A DNA stretch of 64,000 bases from Gaiellasilicea sp963850995 (GCA_963850995.1 CAWKNQ010000016.1:186001-250000); one strand, 5' to 3'. Shown: positions 43,069 to 52,068, counted from the stretch's first letter. Notes: generated by a model not told the origin, from the sequence alone. Numbers and translations: made by a program.

Positions 43069-44567
43069 CCTACGACGAGCTCTACGCGAGCTTCCGCTGG
43101 AAGGTGCCGGCGGACGTGAACCTGGGCGTCGACGTCTGCCAGCGCCACCCGCGCGAGTCGGTCGCGATCGTGGCCACGGACGGGCGCGAGATCACGCGCC
43201 GCGTCACCTTCGGCGAGCTCTCAGATGACTCGAACCGGCTCGCGAACGCGCTGCGGGCGAAGGGGGTCGGCGCGGCGGATCGCGTCGGGATCGCCCTCCC
43301 GCAACGGCCCGAGACAGCGATCGCCCACATCGCCGTCTACAAGCTGGGCGCGATCGCAGTGCCGCTCTCGACCCGCTTCGGCCCGGACGCGATGGCGGTG
43401 CGGCTCGGCGACGCGGACCCCGCAGTCGTGATCGCCGACCGCGAGCTCGAGGGCGTCGCGACGATCGACGTCGACCGCGAGCTGCCCGCGCTGCTCTCCG
43501 CCGCATCGTCGAGCTTCACCCCCGTCACAACAGGAGCAGACTCGCCTGCGCTGATCGTCTACACCTCGGGCACGACCGGGCCGCCCAAGGGCGCGCTCCT
43601 CGCCCATCGCGTCCTGCACGGGCACCTACCGGGCTTCGAGCTCTCGCACGACTTCTTCCCGCAGCCGGACGACCTGATCTGGACGCCCGCCGACTGGGCC
43701 TGGATGGGCGGCCTCTTCGACGTCCTGCTGCCGGGTCTCTACCACGGCCGCCCCGTGCTCTCATTCCAGACGACGAAGTTCGACCCCGAGGGCGCGTTCG
43801 ACCTGATCGCCCGGCTCCGCGTGCGGAACGTCTTCATGCCCGCTACGGCGCTCCGGATGATGGCCGCCCACGACGGCCCGTCTCTGTCGCTCCGCACGCT
43901 CGCGAGCGGGGGCGAGATGGTCGGCGAGGAGACCGCGGCATGGTGCTCCGAGCGACTGGGCGCGAGGCTGAACGAGTTCTACGGCCAGACGGAGGCGAAC
44001 CTCCTGATCGGGAACTGTGCGGCGTGGCCGGCGAAGCCCGGCTCGATGGGCAGGGCGTACCCGGGGCACGAGCTGCGCCTCGCCGACGGGGAGATCTTGC
44101 TGCGCGCGGACGGCGACCCGGTCGCCTTCCTCGGCTACTGGCGCAATCCGGAAGCGACGGCCGAGAAGGTGCGCGACGGCTGGCTGCACACGGGCGACCT
44201 CGCGGAAATCGACGGGGACGGCTACTTCCGCTTCGTCGGCCGCACGGACGACCTGATCTCGAGCGCAGGCCACCGGATCGGCCCCGGCGAGATCGAGGAT
44301 TGCCTCGTGCGCCACCCGTCCGTCGCGCTCGCCGCGGCGATCGGGATCCCGGACGAGCTCCGCGGTGAGGCGATCAAGGCGTTCGTCGTCGCGACGTCAC
44401 CGTCAGAGGCGCTCGCAGCGGAGTTGAAGGCGTTGGTGCGCGAGCGCCTCGCCGCCTACGAGGTCCCGCGCGAGATCGAGTTCGTCGACGAGCTGCCGCT
44501 GACGACGTCGGGGAAGATCAGACGCAACGAGCTCCGCCGGCTCCACAGCCGGCAGCCACACGCGTAA
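43065..44567 (+). CDS. AMP-dependent acyl-CoA synthetase, apparent CTG start
   Basis: ANL-family ligase of 500 residues making an acyl-CoA from acid, ATP and CoA. P-loop YTSGTTGPPKGAL, A5 motif NEFYGQTEANLL, GWLHTGDLAEIDGDGYFRF, hinge GRTDDLISSAGHRIGPGEIE and the catalytic Lys in TTSGKIRRNE are present. Similarity begins at TYDELYASFRWKVPADVNLG; the only codon in the right place is the CTG at 43065, forming a CTGA overlap with the M20 stop just as neighbours use ATGA or GTGA. The nearest in-frame ATG or GTG lies almost 400 bases inside the M20 gene. The medium-chain acyl-CoA synthetase branch (SFRW N-terminus) is the closest fit. Acts with the M20 hydrolase on a freed acid. Confidence 0.88.
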   Translation: MTYDELYASFRWKVPADVNLGVDVCQRHPRESVAIVATDGREITRRVTFGELSDDSNRLANALRAKGVGAADRVGIALPQRPETAIAHIAVYKLGAIAVPLSTRFGPDAMAVRLGDADPAVVIADRELEGVATIDVDRELPALLSAASSSFTPVTTGADSPALIVYTSGTTGPPKGALLAHRVLHGHLPGFELSHDFFPQPDDLIWTPADWAWMGGLFDVLLPGLYHGRPVLSFQTTKFDPEGAFDLIARLRVRNVFMPATALRMMAAHDGPSLSLRTLASGGEMVGEETAAWCSERLGARLNEFYGQTEANLLIGNCAAWPAKPGSMGRAYPGHELRLADGEILLRADGDPVAFLGYWRNPEATAEKVRDGWLHTGDLAEIDGDGYFRFVGRTDDLISSAGHRIGPGEIEDCLVRHPSVALAAAIGIPDELRGEAIKAFVVATSPSEALAAELKALVRERLAAYEVPREIEFVDELPLTTSGKIRRNELRRLHSRQPHA

Positions 44568-44570
44568 CCC

Positions 44571-45341
44571 TCAGATGGGGGCGGAGTCCCGCGGCTCCCA
44601 GCCGAGCAGCTCGCGGCCGTGGGTCAGATCCCAGAACCGCCGCGGGTTCGCGGAGACGCCGTAGACGACCGCCCAGGACACGTCCTCCACGTCGAGGCAG
44701 CTGGCGATCAGCTCGGCGCAGTCGCGCCGGCTCAGCCAGACGGCGCGGAGCCGGTTGCGGCGTCCTTCGGCGTCGAGATCGATCAGGGGATTGGCCGTCG
44801 GCGACGTCGGGTCGTCGTGCGCGCGCACCGCGCCGATCCGCAGGCAGAAGACCCGGAGGCCGTGGCGCTCCATGTACATCCGGCCGAGCGCCTCCCCGTA
44901 GGCCTTCGAGACGCCGTAGAGCGAGTCGGGCCGGATCTCGGCCGTGTGGTCGTAGCTCCGGTCGTCGTCGGGGTCGTACAGCGCCGGCGCTCCGTCCAGC
45001 TCGAACATGCCGACGACGTGGTTCGAGGACGCGAACACGACGCGCGAGACCCCCGCCAGGCGGGCCGCCTCGAAAACGTTGTAGGTGCCGACGATGTTGT
45101 TCCGGAGGACGTCGTCCCAGGGCGTCTCGAGCTCGGCCGAGGCGGCGAGATGGACGACGGCGTCGACGCCTTCGAACGCCGGCCGGATCGCGTCCAGGTC
45201 GGAGATGTCGGCGACGTGGCTCGGGAACTCCTGCTCCGTCAGGGTCAGCGACGTCAGCTCGTACCGCCCCTCCAGGTGCTCACGGACCGCGGTGCCGATC
45301 ACGCCCTCGGCGCCGGTGACGAGGATGCGGCGCAATCCCAT
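44571..45341 (-). CDS. Extended SDR, uronate dehydrogenase-like
   Basis: NAD(P)-dependent short-chain dehydrogenase/reductase of 256 residues. Rossmann motif LVTGAEGVIG at the start, NNIVGTYNVFEAARL, ASSNHVVGMF, catalytic Tyr/Lys in PDSLYGVSKAYGE, and FCLRIGAVRAH. The SSNHVVG and VYGVSAN blocks together with WLSRRDCAELI resemble uronate dehydrogenases, which oxidise hexuronates to aldarolactones, though related epimerase-like proteins share them. It is the last gene of a minus-strand operon, nine bases after the CocE-aminotransferase ORF, and stops three bases from the convergent acyl-CoA synthetase. Confidence 0.85.
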   Translation of the reverse strand: MGLRRILVTGAEGVIGTAVREHLEGRYELTSLTLTEQEFPSHVADISDLDAIRPAFEGVDAVVHLAASAELETPWDDVLRNNIVGTYNVFEAARLAGVSRVVFASSNHVVGMFELDGAPALYDPDDDRSYDHTAEIRPDSLYGVSKAYGEALGRMYMERHGLRVFCLRIGAVRAHDDPTSPTANPLIDLDAEGRRNRLRAVWLSRRDCAELIASCLDVEDVSWAVVYGVSANPRRFWDLTHGRELLGWEPRDSAPI

Positions 45342-45350
45342 GGCTCGAGC

Positions 45351-48068
45351 CTACGCAGCCGCCTCGACCAGCGCGAGCCGGCGGCGGAGCTCCGCTTCGT
45401 GCTCGGCCGCGCCCGCAAACGGGAGACGGGCGTATCCGGGCGCGCCGAAGTGGACGCCGTCGACCACGGCGAGCCCGGCCGTGAGCAGGCTCTGGGCCGG
45501 GAGGCCGCCCAGGTCGAGCCAGAGGAACGGCGTCGCGGACGGCAGCAGGGCGCTCAGAGTCGGATGGTCGGCGACGGCCGCGTGCGCGGCAGCCCGGTCG
45601 CGGCGATAGCCGGCCGCGACCGCGTCGAGCCAGTCCTGCGGGCCGTCGAGCGCAGCCGCCGCCGCCCGCTGGGCGACCTGGCTGACGCGGATCACGTCCC
45701 ACTCCAGCTCGCGGAGGCAGGCGTCGATCACTTCCGCAGCAGCCGCGACGAAGCCGATCCGCCACGCGGGCATGGCGAGGCTCTTGCCGAGGCTGCGGAC
45801 GAGCACCACGTTCGGCTCGCCGCCCCAGGCGCTCGCGAGCTCGCCGTCGTGGATGCAGCGCTCGTACGCCTCGTCGGTCAGGACGGTCAGGCCGTGGCGC
45901 GCCGCGAGGGCGAGCAGCTCGTCGACCTCGGCTCTCGTCGGAAGGCGGCCGTCCGGATTGTTCGGGTTCGTCAAGACGAGCGCCTTCGACCTCGGCGTCA
46001 CCGCTCGCTCGATCGCCTCCGCGTCCCCGATCGGCACGGGGGCGAACACGCCGCCCGCGCGCTCGATCAGGCCGGCGAAGAAGTAGCACGGTGTCGGGAC
46101 GATCACCTCATCGCCCGGCTCGAGCAGGGCGCGGAAGACGAGGCTGAGCGCGTGCATGGCGCCGTTCGTGACCAGGATCTCGCGCTCCGGGTCGGCCGGC
46201 GCCGGCAGCGAGCGCGCGATCGCCTCGCGCAGCGCCCCGAGCCCGCGCGAGGGCGGCGTGGCCCCGTGCTCGTCGAGCGCCGCCAGCACTGCGTCGCGGA
46301 CGTGCTCCGGCAGGGGCGCCGCAACCGTTCCCTTCAGCGGCAGCACGTCCTTGCCGGCGAGCGCCCGCTCGACCGCAATCGACGGCATCTCGTCGGACCT
46401 CACGAGCTCGGGGATCACCGGAAGCAGCACGTGCGACGGATAGACGTCCGTGTGCAGCACGGTTTGCCGCGCGACCTCGATCCGCGTGCTCGTGCCCACG
46501 TCCTCGCCGTTGTTCAGGTTGCGGCTGAAGCGCGGGAAGCTCGAGCTCGTGACGTCGACGCGGATCCGGTGGCCTCGCTCGAACACGTTCGCCATCGGGT
46601 AACACCGAATCCGGTACTCGGCGACCTCGCCCGGCTCGAGCAGCTCGGTGCTGTCGCCCTCGTTCGAGTTCCGATAACGCGCGCGCAGGAGGCCTTCCGT
46701 GAGGAAGATCGAGCGGCCGTCCGGAAAGACGTCGCAGACGCGGACGAAGAAGTCCGTGTCCCGCGCGCTCGACGCCGCGAAGAGCACGAACTCGACCGGA
46801 CCGATCACCTCGAGGTCGGCACCGAGCTCCTCACTCGTGTACGAGAGCACGTCGGAACGGGCCTCGAGCTCGCGCTGGTCCCAGGGGCCGGGGCGGATCG
46901 GCTGCGCCGACCCCTGCGTCAGCGTCAGCACCGAATTGACGCCCCCGATCGTCGGCACCGGGTCCTGCGGGTCGTACGTGTACCGGTCGGCGGGCTCGTC
47001 GGAGCGCGGCGCGTCGCGATCGAGCCGCGCGCCGGTCCGGAGGAAGAACGGCGTCGGCTCGGTGCCCGGCAGCGGCCACTCGTCCTCGCCGCGCCATTCG
47101 TTCCGGCCGAGGACGAAGAGCTCGAGCCGCGGCCGCTCGTCCCAGTCGTTGCCCTCGTCACGGAGGTAGCGGTCGTAGAAGGCGAGCTCATGGTCGCGGA
47201 TCACGGTCACGCCGGCGGAGAGGTCGACGTCACCTCGGAACGTCTCGACCTCCTCCTCGTGCGACCACGGGCCCATGAGGACGCGGTTCGGGACGCGGTC
47301 GCCGATCGCGGCAAACGAGCGCAGGTGCGAGCCGGAGTAGGGGTCGAACCAGCCGCCCTGCTGGAAGATCGGCACGGTCACCCGCTCGGGCCGGTGGTGG
47401 AACTGCTGCCAGTACGCGTCGTTCTCCTGGTGCTCCCACCACTCGCGCCAGTAGCCGACCTTGCGGCCGAGCGCGACCTCGTCGAGCTCGATCAGGGGCA
47501 GGTGGCGCCAGACGCGGTCGTTCAGCAGCAGCTCGCGCGCCCCCGGGCCTGTGACGAGGCTGATCGCGCTCGTCCAGACGGCCCCCGCGCCGAGGGTGAG
47601 CGCGAGCTGGAACGCACCGCCCGTCCAGTAGCCGTCCCAGAAGTAGTCGTCGTGGATCACCTGCGGCGCGACACACGCGAGGTTCGGATGCCCCTCGTGC
47701 AGCAGCTGCCACTGGACGAGCGCGCCGTAGCTCCGCCCCCACGTGCCGATGCGGCCGTTGCACCACTCCTCGCCGACCGCCCAGGTGAGGGAGTCGTGGG
47801 CGTCGACGCCGTCCCTGCTCCAGGCCTCGAACTCGCCCTCGGACTCGTAGCGGCCGCGGACGTCCGTGACTACGGCGGCGTAGCCGCGCTGAGCGAACCA
47901 GATGCCCCAGGCGACGAAGCGGTCCCGGGTCGACTCGTACGGCGTCCACGCGAAGAGCGTCGGGTGCGGCCCGCCCGAGAGCGGCAGGTAGACGTCCGCC
48001 GAGAGCGTGATGCCGTCGCGCATCGGCACCCGCCGGTCGTGTAGGAGACGGACGTCCCGGAGTGTCAC
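45351..48068 (-). CDS. CocE/NonD hydrolase fused to class I/II aminotransferase (fusion may be a one-base error)
   Basis: One uninterrupted frame of 905 residues. Residues 1-555: CocE-type hydrolase with RRVPMRDGITLSADVYLP, nucleophile Ser113 in GRSYGA, GPWSHEEEVETF and the PepX_C end SHVLLPVIPEL. Residues 556-905: fold-type I PLP aminotransferase with GLGALREAIARSL, TNGAMHAL, VLTNPNNPDGRLP and the Lys in SLGKSLAMPAWRIGF. At the junction a G-run at 46410-46413 (CCC codon) is decisive: with one base less the hydrolase would end PVIPSS-stop in a GTGA that starts the aminotransferase, the coupling used all over this region. So two coupled genes are as likely as a real fusion. GTG at 48068 in a GTGA overlap. 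Confidence 0.85.
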   Translation of the reverse strand: MTLRDVRLLHDRRVPMRDGITLSADVYLPLSGGPHPTLFAWTPYESTRDRFVAWGIWFAQRGYAAVVTDVRGRYESEGEFEAWSRDGVDAHDSLTWAVGEEWCNGRIGTWGRSYGALVQWQLLHEGHPNLACVAPQVIHDDYFWDGYWTGGAFQLALTLGAGAVWTSAISLVTGPGARELLLNDRVWRHLPLIELDEVALGRKVGYWREWWEHQENDAYWQQFHHRPERVTVPIFQQGGWFDPYSGSHLRSFAAIGDRVPNRVLMGPWSHEEEVETFRGDVDLSAGVTVIRDHELAFYDRYLRDEGNDWDERPRLELFVLGRNEWRGEDEWPLPGTEPTPFFLRTGARLDRDAPRSDEPADRYTYDPQDPVPTIGGVNSVLTLTQGSAQPIRPGPWDQRELEARSDVLSYTSEELGADLEVIGPVEFVLFAASSARDTDFFVRVCDVFPDGRSIFLTEGLLRARYRNSNEGDSTELLEPGEVAEYRIRCYPMANVFERGHRIRVDVTSSSFPRFSRNLNNGEDVGTSTRIEVARQTVLHTDVYPSHVLLPVIPELVRSDEMPSIAVERALAGKDVLPLKGTVAAPLPEHVRDAVLAALDEHGATPPSRGLGALREAIARSLPAPADPEREILVTNGAMHALSLVFRALLEPGDEVIVPTPCYFFAGLIERAGGVFAPVPIGDAEAIERAVTPRSKALVLTNPNNPDGRLPTRAEVDELLALAARHGLTVLTDEAYERCIHDGELASAWGGEPNVVLVRSLGKSLAMPAWRIGFVAAAAEVIDACLRELEWDVIRVSQVAQRAAAAALDGPQDWLDAVAAGYRRDRAAAHAAVADHPTLSALLPSATPFLWLDLGGLPAQSLLTAGLAVVDGVHFGAPGYARLPFAGAAEHEAELRRRLALVEAAA

Positions 48069-49114
48069 CCGATCAGCGGCGGCGTCTCGGGCAGAGGTTT
48101 CCCGGCGAAGTGGCACGCGGCGCCGTGGCTCTGGCCGTGGTCCTCGAGCAGCGGCTCTACCTCGGCGCAGATCGGCTGCGCGATCGGGCAGCGGGTCCGG
48201 AAGCGGCAGCCCGACGGCGGGTTGATCGGGCTCGGAACGTCACCTTGGAGCACGACCCGCTGGCGCTTGCGGCCGGGGACCGGCTCCGGGTTCGCCGACA
48301 GGAGGGCCACCGTGTACGGGTGCAGCGGCCGGCGGAAGAGGTCTTCGGAGGTCGCCAGCTCGACGATCTTGCCGAGGTACATGACGGCGACGCGGTCGGA
48401 GATGTAGCCCACGACGGCGAGGTCGTGCGCGACGAAGAGGTACGTCAAGTTGAAGTCCTGCTTCAGCTCGACGAGCAGGTTGAGCACCTGCGACTGGATC
48501 GAGACGTCGAGTGCGGACACCGGCTCGTCCGCGACGATGAACTTCGGGCGCAGCACGAGCGCCCGGGCGAGGCCGATCCGCTGGCGCTGGCCGCCGCTGA
48601 ACTGGTGCGGGTAGCGCCCGGCCGCCTGCGCGCTGAGGCCGACGCGCTCGAGCACCTCGATCACGGCCTCGTCGCGCCGCTTGCGCTCGAGCCCGTGGAT
48701 CCGCAGGCCCTCCCCGACGATGTCCCTCACGCTCATGCGGGGGTCGAGCGAGCCGACGGAGTCCTGGAAGACGATCTGCATGTGCCGTCGCATCGCCTTC
48801 AGGTCGGAGCTGCCGAGGCGCAGCATGTCGACGCCGTCGAACTCGATCTCACCCGCGGTCGGCTCCAGCAGCCGGATCAGCGTGCGGCCGAGAGTGGACT
48901 TCCCGCAGCCGGACTCGCCGACGAGACCCACGGTCTCGCCGCGGAAGACGTCGAGGTCGACACCGTCTACCGCCTGGAGCTGACCGACGGTCCGCTTCAG
49001 CAGCCCGCTGTGCACGGGAAAGTGCTTCTTCACGCCGCGCGCCTTCAGCAGGACGTCCGCCGGCTCGGCGCCGGTGCCGATGTCGAGCCGGGTCGTACTC
49101 AGATCCACCGTCAT
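48065..49114 (-). CDS. Peptide ABC transporter ATP-binding protein (OppF/DppF type), second system
   Basis: ATPase of 349 residues from the ATG at 49114 (ATGA overlap with the OppD-type gene). LLKARGVKKHFPVHSGLL, Walker A GESGCGKST, Q-loop IVFQDSVGSLDPRM, signature QFSGGQRQR, Walker B FIVADEPVSALDVS and H-loop FVAHDLAVVGYI are complete, and the C-terminal oligopeptide extension PPSGCRFRTRCPIAQPIC and CHF closes it. It has no permease on its own strand: the matching binding protein and permeases are in the divergent operon at 52-55.7 kb, so one importer is split over two operons facing each other. Confidence 0.92.
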   Translation of the reverse strand: MTVDLSTTRLDIGTGAEPADVLLKARGVKKHFPVHSGLLKRTVGQLQAVDGVDLDVFRGETVGLVGESGCGKSTLGRTLIRLLEPTAGEIEFDGVDMLRLGSSDLKAMRRHMQIVFQDSVGSLDPRMSVRDIVGEGLRIHGLERKRRDEAVIEVLERVGLSAQAAGRYPHQFSGGQRQRIGLARALVLRPKFIVADEPVSALDVSIQSQVLNLLVELKQDFNLTYLFVAHDLAVVGYISDRVAVMYLGKIVELATSEDLFRRPLHPYTVALLSANPEPVPGRKRQRVVLQGDVPSPINPPSGCRFRTRCPIAQPICAEVEPLLEDHGQSHGAACHFAGKPLPETPPLIG

Positions 49115-50115
49115 GCGATCGCCTTGTCGGTCCGGGGGACGCGGCGGCCGTTCTGGCACAGCCAGCACGCAGACTCCTGCGGCGGGACGGCGAGGAGCGG
49201 CGGGTCCTCCTCCAGGCACTTGGCGAACACGTAGTCGCAGCGGGGCGCGAAGCGGCAGGCCGGGGGCCACTCGAGCGGGCTCGGGACGACGCCGCGGATC
49301 GCCTTCAGCGGTTGCGTGTACCGCATCCCGAGCAGCGGAATCGAATCGAGCAGCGCCTCCGTATACGGATGCTGCGGACTCTCGAAGATGTCGGCGACCG
49401 GTCCGCGCTCGACGATCCGGCCGGCGTACATCACCGCCACCTCGTCCACCATCTCCGACACGACGCCGAGGTCGTGCGTGATCAGCAGGATCGCCATCCC
49501 AAGGCGCTCGCGCAGCTCCCTCATCAGCTCGAGGATCTGCGCCTGCACGGTCACGTCGAGCGCCGTCGTCGGCTCGTCCGCGATCAGGAGCTTCGGGTTG
49601 CAGCTCAGCGCCATCGCGATCATTGCCCGCTGGCGCATGCCGCCGGATAGCTGGTGCGGATAGTCCAGGACGCGTTGCTCCGGCGAGGGAATGCCGACGA
49701 GCTGCATCATCTCGACCGCCCGGTCCCTGGCGTCCCTGGCGCCGACGTTCTGGTGCAGTTGCACCGCCTCTGCGATCTGATTGCCGATAGTGAACACCGG
49801 GTTCAGCGACGTCATCGGCTCCTGGAAGATCATCGAGATGTCGTTGCCGCGGACCTTCTCGAGCTCGCTTTCGTCGAGCTTGGCAAGGTCGCGTCCGTCG
49901 AGCAGGATGCGCGAGTCCGCCGCGATCCGGCCGGGCCGGTCGACCAGGCGCATCACCGAGAGGGCGGTGACGGACTTGCCGCAGCCCGACTCGCCGACGA
50001 CGCCGAGCGTGCCGCCCCGCGCGATCTCGAAGTCGACCCCGTCGACGGCACGCAGGAAGCCTTCGCGCGTGTCGAACGCGGTGCGCAGGTTCTCAACTGC
50101 GAGCAGAGGCGTCAT
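49111..50115 (-). CDS. Peptide ABC transporter ATP-binding protein (OppD/DppD type), second system
   Basis: ATPase of 334 residues from the ATG at 50115 (ATGA overlap with the GntR gene). LLAVENLRTAFDTREG, Walker A GESGCGKS, Q-loop MIFQEPMTSLNPVF, signature QLSGGMRQRAMIA, Walker B LLIADEPTTALDVTVQAQ, H-loop ITHDLGVVSEM and the extension PPACRFAPRCDYVFAKC are intact. An upstream extension into the GntR gene is not conserved, which fixes the start. Pairs with the OppF-type protein. Confidence 0.92.
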   Translation of the reverse strand: MTPLLAVENLRTAFDTREGFLRAVDGVDFEIARGGTLGVVGESGCGKSVTALSVMRLVDRPGRIAADSRILLDGRDLAKLDESELEKVRGNDISMIFQEPMTSLNPVFTIGNQIAEAVQLHQNVGARDARDRAVEMMQLVGIPSPEQRVLDYPHQLSGGMRQRAMIAMALSCNPKLLIADEPTTALDVTVQAQILELMRELRERLGMAILLITHDLGVVSEMVDEVAVMYAGRIVERGPVADIFESPQHPYTEALLDSIPLLGMRYTQPLKAIRGVVPSPLEWPPACRFAPRCDYVFAKCLEEDPPLLAVPPQESACWLCQNGRRVPRTDKAIA

Positions 50116-50822
50116 GCGCGGCCGACTTTCGCCGCGGCCGGCGGAGCGGGAACGTCGATGTGGCGTTCGAGCTGTGCCCAAACGATCGCGGGATCGCGCG
50201 TCTGGAGGGCGGCGAGCAGCTCGCGATGCTCCTCCACGGTCTCCTCGAAGTTGCGGTGCTGCTCGTAGCGGAAGAAGTAGGCACGGATCCGCGGCCAGAT
50301 CGTGCGCCAGATCTGCATGGTGTGCAGCTGCCCCGAGGCCGAGATCACGATCTCGTGAAAGCCGAGGTCGGCCTCGACCAGCTTGATCAGGTCGTGCGCC
50401 TTCCCGGCCCGCTCCATCAGCCAGATCTGCTTCCCGAGCTCGGCGAAGTCGTCCTCGGTCATCGTCTCGAGCGCGCGCGCGAAGCTGTACCGCTCGAGGG
50501 TGAGGCGGATCGGAATCAGCACCTCCTGGACCTCCTCGTCGGACACGCCGAGGACGACCGCCCCCCGGTAGGGGAAGGACATCACGAGACCCTCGTTCCC
50601 GAGCTGAGCGAGCGCCTCGCGGACGGGACCGCGACTCGTGCCGAACTCGGCCGAGAGCTCGGTTTCGATCAGGCGGTCACCCGGCTCGAAACGGCCGGAG
50701 ATGATCGCGGTGCGGAGGGCGTCGATCACCTGCTGGCCCCGCGGGCCGGCTCTTGCGCCCGCGCCGGTGACCACTGCCGGTTCGGCGGGCGCGCCCGCGT
50801 CGGGCGGGGTGGGAGAGCTCAT
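50112..50822 (-). CDS. GntR-family (FCD) transcriptional regulator, second
   Basis: Regulator of 236 residues: a Pro/Ala-rich leader of about 28 residues, GntR winged helix (QQVIDALRTAIISGRFEPGD, ELSAEFGTSRGPVREALAQL) and FCD domain with LIKLVEADLGFHEIVISASG and FEETVEEHRELLAAL (metal-binding His/Asp pattern). It heads the minus-strand operon of two ATPases, CocE-aminotransferase and SDR, and is divergent from the enolase-superfamily/Dpp operon. Two near-identical copies of its likely target site lie in the 53-base gap, so control of both operons and itself is probable. Confidence 0.92.
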   Translation of the reverse strand: MSSPTPPDAGAPAEPAVVTGAGARAGPRGQQVIDALRTAIISGRFEPGDRLIETELSAEFGTSRGPVREALAQLGNEGLVMSFPYRGAVVLGVSDEEVQEVLIPIRLTLERYSFARALETMTEDDFAELGKQIWLMERAGKAHDLIKLVEADLGFHEIVISASGQLHTMQIWRTIWPRIRAYFFRYEQHRNFEETVEEHRELLAALQTRDPAIVWAQLERHIDVPAPPAAAKVGRA

Positions 50823-50823
50823 G

Positions 50824-50852
50824 TCGACAATCTCAAAATGGTTGACAATCTC
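50824..50852. promoter_or_regulatory. Paired GntR-type operator half sites
   Basis: TCGACAATCTC (50824-50834) and TTGACAATCTC (50842-50852) repeat with an 18-base period. On the other strand they read TTGTCGACAT and TTGTCAACCA, close to TTGT-NN-ACAA-like FadR/GntR sites, and TGTCGACA is itself palindromic. The second copy covers the -35 hexamer of the plus-strand promoter; the first reaches the start codon of the regulator. A repressor here would block both operons. Confidence 0.6.
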
Positions 50853-50871
50853 GATCCGCGCGCCGTAGTGT
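50842..50871 (+). promoter_or_regulatory. Sigma-70-type promoter, probably giving a leaderless message
   Basis: TTGACA (50842-50847), 18-base spacer, TAGTGT (50866-50871). Transcription should start near 50877-50879, i.e. on the GTG at 50876 or a few bases before the second in-frame GTG at 50882. No ribosome site exists upstream, so the first gene of this operon is probably translated leaderless. Confidence 0.65.
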
Positions 50872-50875
50872 ACTC

Positions 50876-52039
50876 GTGTCGGTGAGGATCACCAAGGTCG
50901 AGACCGTGGCCGTGCGGACCCCGATGCGGGAGCCGCTCGTCTGGCCGGGCGGCACCAGGCACTCGGCGTCGGGCGTCGTCATCCAGGTCCACACCGACGG
51001 GGGGCTGGTCGGCGTGGGCGAGGCGCCCGGGCCGACGCTGCCGACGATCCAGACGATCATCGACGCAGAGCTGGGCCAGTTCCTGATCGATCAGGACCCC
51101 CTGCGAGTCGAGTGGCTCGTGCACCGGATGGAAGAATTCACGCGCAACTGGAGCCGGATGAGCGCGTATGCGATCGCCGGTGTCGAGATGGCCCTGCTCG
51201 ACCTGAAGGGCAAGGCGCTCGGCGTCCCGGTCACCGAGCTGCTCGGCGGCTTCTGCCGGGACCGCGTCCCTGTCGTCGGCTACCTCTTCATCGACACGCC
51301 GGAGGCGAACGCGCAGAAGGCCGGCGCATTCGTCGACGCGGGCTACACCGAGCTGAAGCTCAAGGTCGGGCGCGACTTCGAACAGGATCACAACACGCTC
51401 GCAGCGATCCGCGACCGCGTCGGGCCGGAGATCAAGATCCGGATCGACGCGAACATGATGTGGAGCGTCCCGGCGGCGGTCAAATGGATCAGAGGCCTGG
51501 AGCGCTTCGACCTCCAGTACGTCGAGCAGCCCGTGCCCGACTTCGACGTGCAGGGCCTGGCCCAGGTGCGCCGTTCCGTCGCCGTCCCGATCGCCGCGGA
51601 CGAGGCGTGTACCGACGTGCGCTCGGTGCTGGAGCTGATCAAGGCTGATGCCTGCGACGTGCTCGTCGTCTACCCGTCGGAGGCCGGCGGTCTTCGACGG
51701 GCGCACCAGATCGGCGCGCTCGCCGACGCGGCCGGCAAGTGGTGCACGATCGGCAGCTGGGCCGAGCTCGGCGTCGCCACGGCCGGCAACGTCCACGTCG
51801 TCGCCTCGTCGTCCAACTTCCCGTTCGCGAGCGACACGCACTACCCGCTCCAGGCGCACGACATCCTCGCCGAGCCGTTCCAGATGTCGGACGGTCTCGT
51901 CGAGGTGCCCCGCTCCCCGGGGCTCGGCGTCGAGCTCGATCCGGAAGCCGTGCAGCGGCTTTCCAACTTTCAAGTCCGTGAGTCCGTCTTCTATGACGAC
52001 ATTCACGGAGCGGCACCAAGGGTCGGTCAGATCCTCTGA
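50876..52039 (+). CDS. Enolase-superfamily enzyme (mandelate racemase/MLE type), second
   Basis: 387-residue enolase-superfamily protein with the complete base and metal set: Lys161-Leu-Lys163 (ELKLKVG), Asp191 (IRIDANMMW), Glu217 (YVEQPVP), Asp242-Glu243 (IAADEACT). The MLE-type second lysine is absent (VVYPSEAGG instead), and the sixth/seventh-strand region reads CTIGSWAELGV, so the exact reaction is open: dehydratase, epimerase or racemase of a carboxylate substrate. GTG at 50876 or 50882; leaderless translation is likely. First gene of an operon with a Dpp binding protein, permeases, D-aminoacylase and threonine aldolase, which points to an amino-acid-derived substrate. Confidence 0.9.
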   Translation: MSVRITKVETVAVRTPMREPLVWPGGTRHSASGVVIQVHTDGGLVGVGEAPGPTLPTIQTIIDAELGQFLIDQDPLRVEWLVHRMEEFTRNWSRMSAYAIAGVEMALLDLKGKALGVPVTELLGGFCRDRVPVVGYLFIDTPEANAQKAGAFVDAGYTELKLKVGRDFEQDHNTLAAIRDRVGPEIKIRIDANMMWSVPAAVKWIRGLERFDLQYVEQPVPDFDVQGLAQVRRSVAVPIAADEACTDVRSVLELIKADACDVLVVYPSEAGGLRRAHQIGALADAAGKWCTIGSWAELGVATAGNVHVVASSSNFPFASDTHYPLQAHDILAEPFQMSDGLVEVPRSPGLGVELDPEAVQRLSNFQVRESVFYDDIHGAAPRVGQIL

Positions 52040-52068
52040 CGACCTCGAGGCAGAGGAGGGCGTACACG

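Noticed and set aside
44619..48044. Open frame of 1141 codons on the plus strand opposite the CocE-aminotransferase gene
   Set aside because: Low-complexity Arg/Val/Asp-rich translation with no family motif. It is the usual antisense shadow of a real gene in very GC-rich DNA; the minus strand carries complete enzyme motifs.
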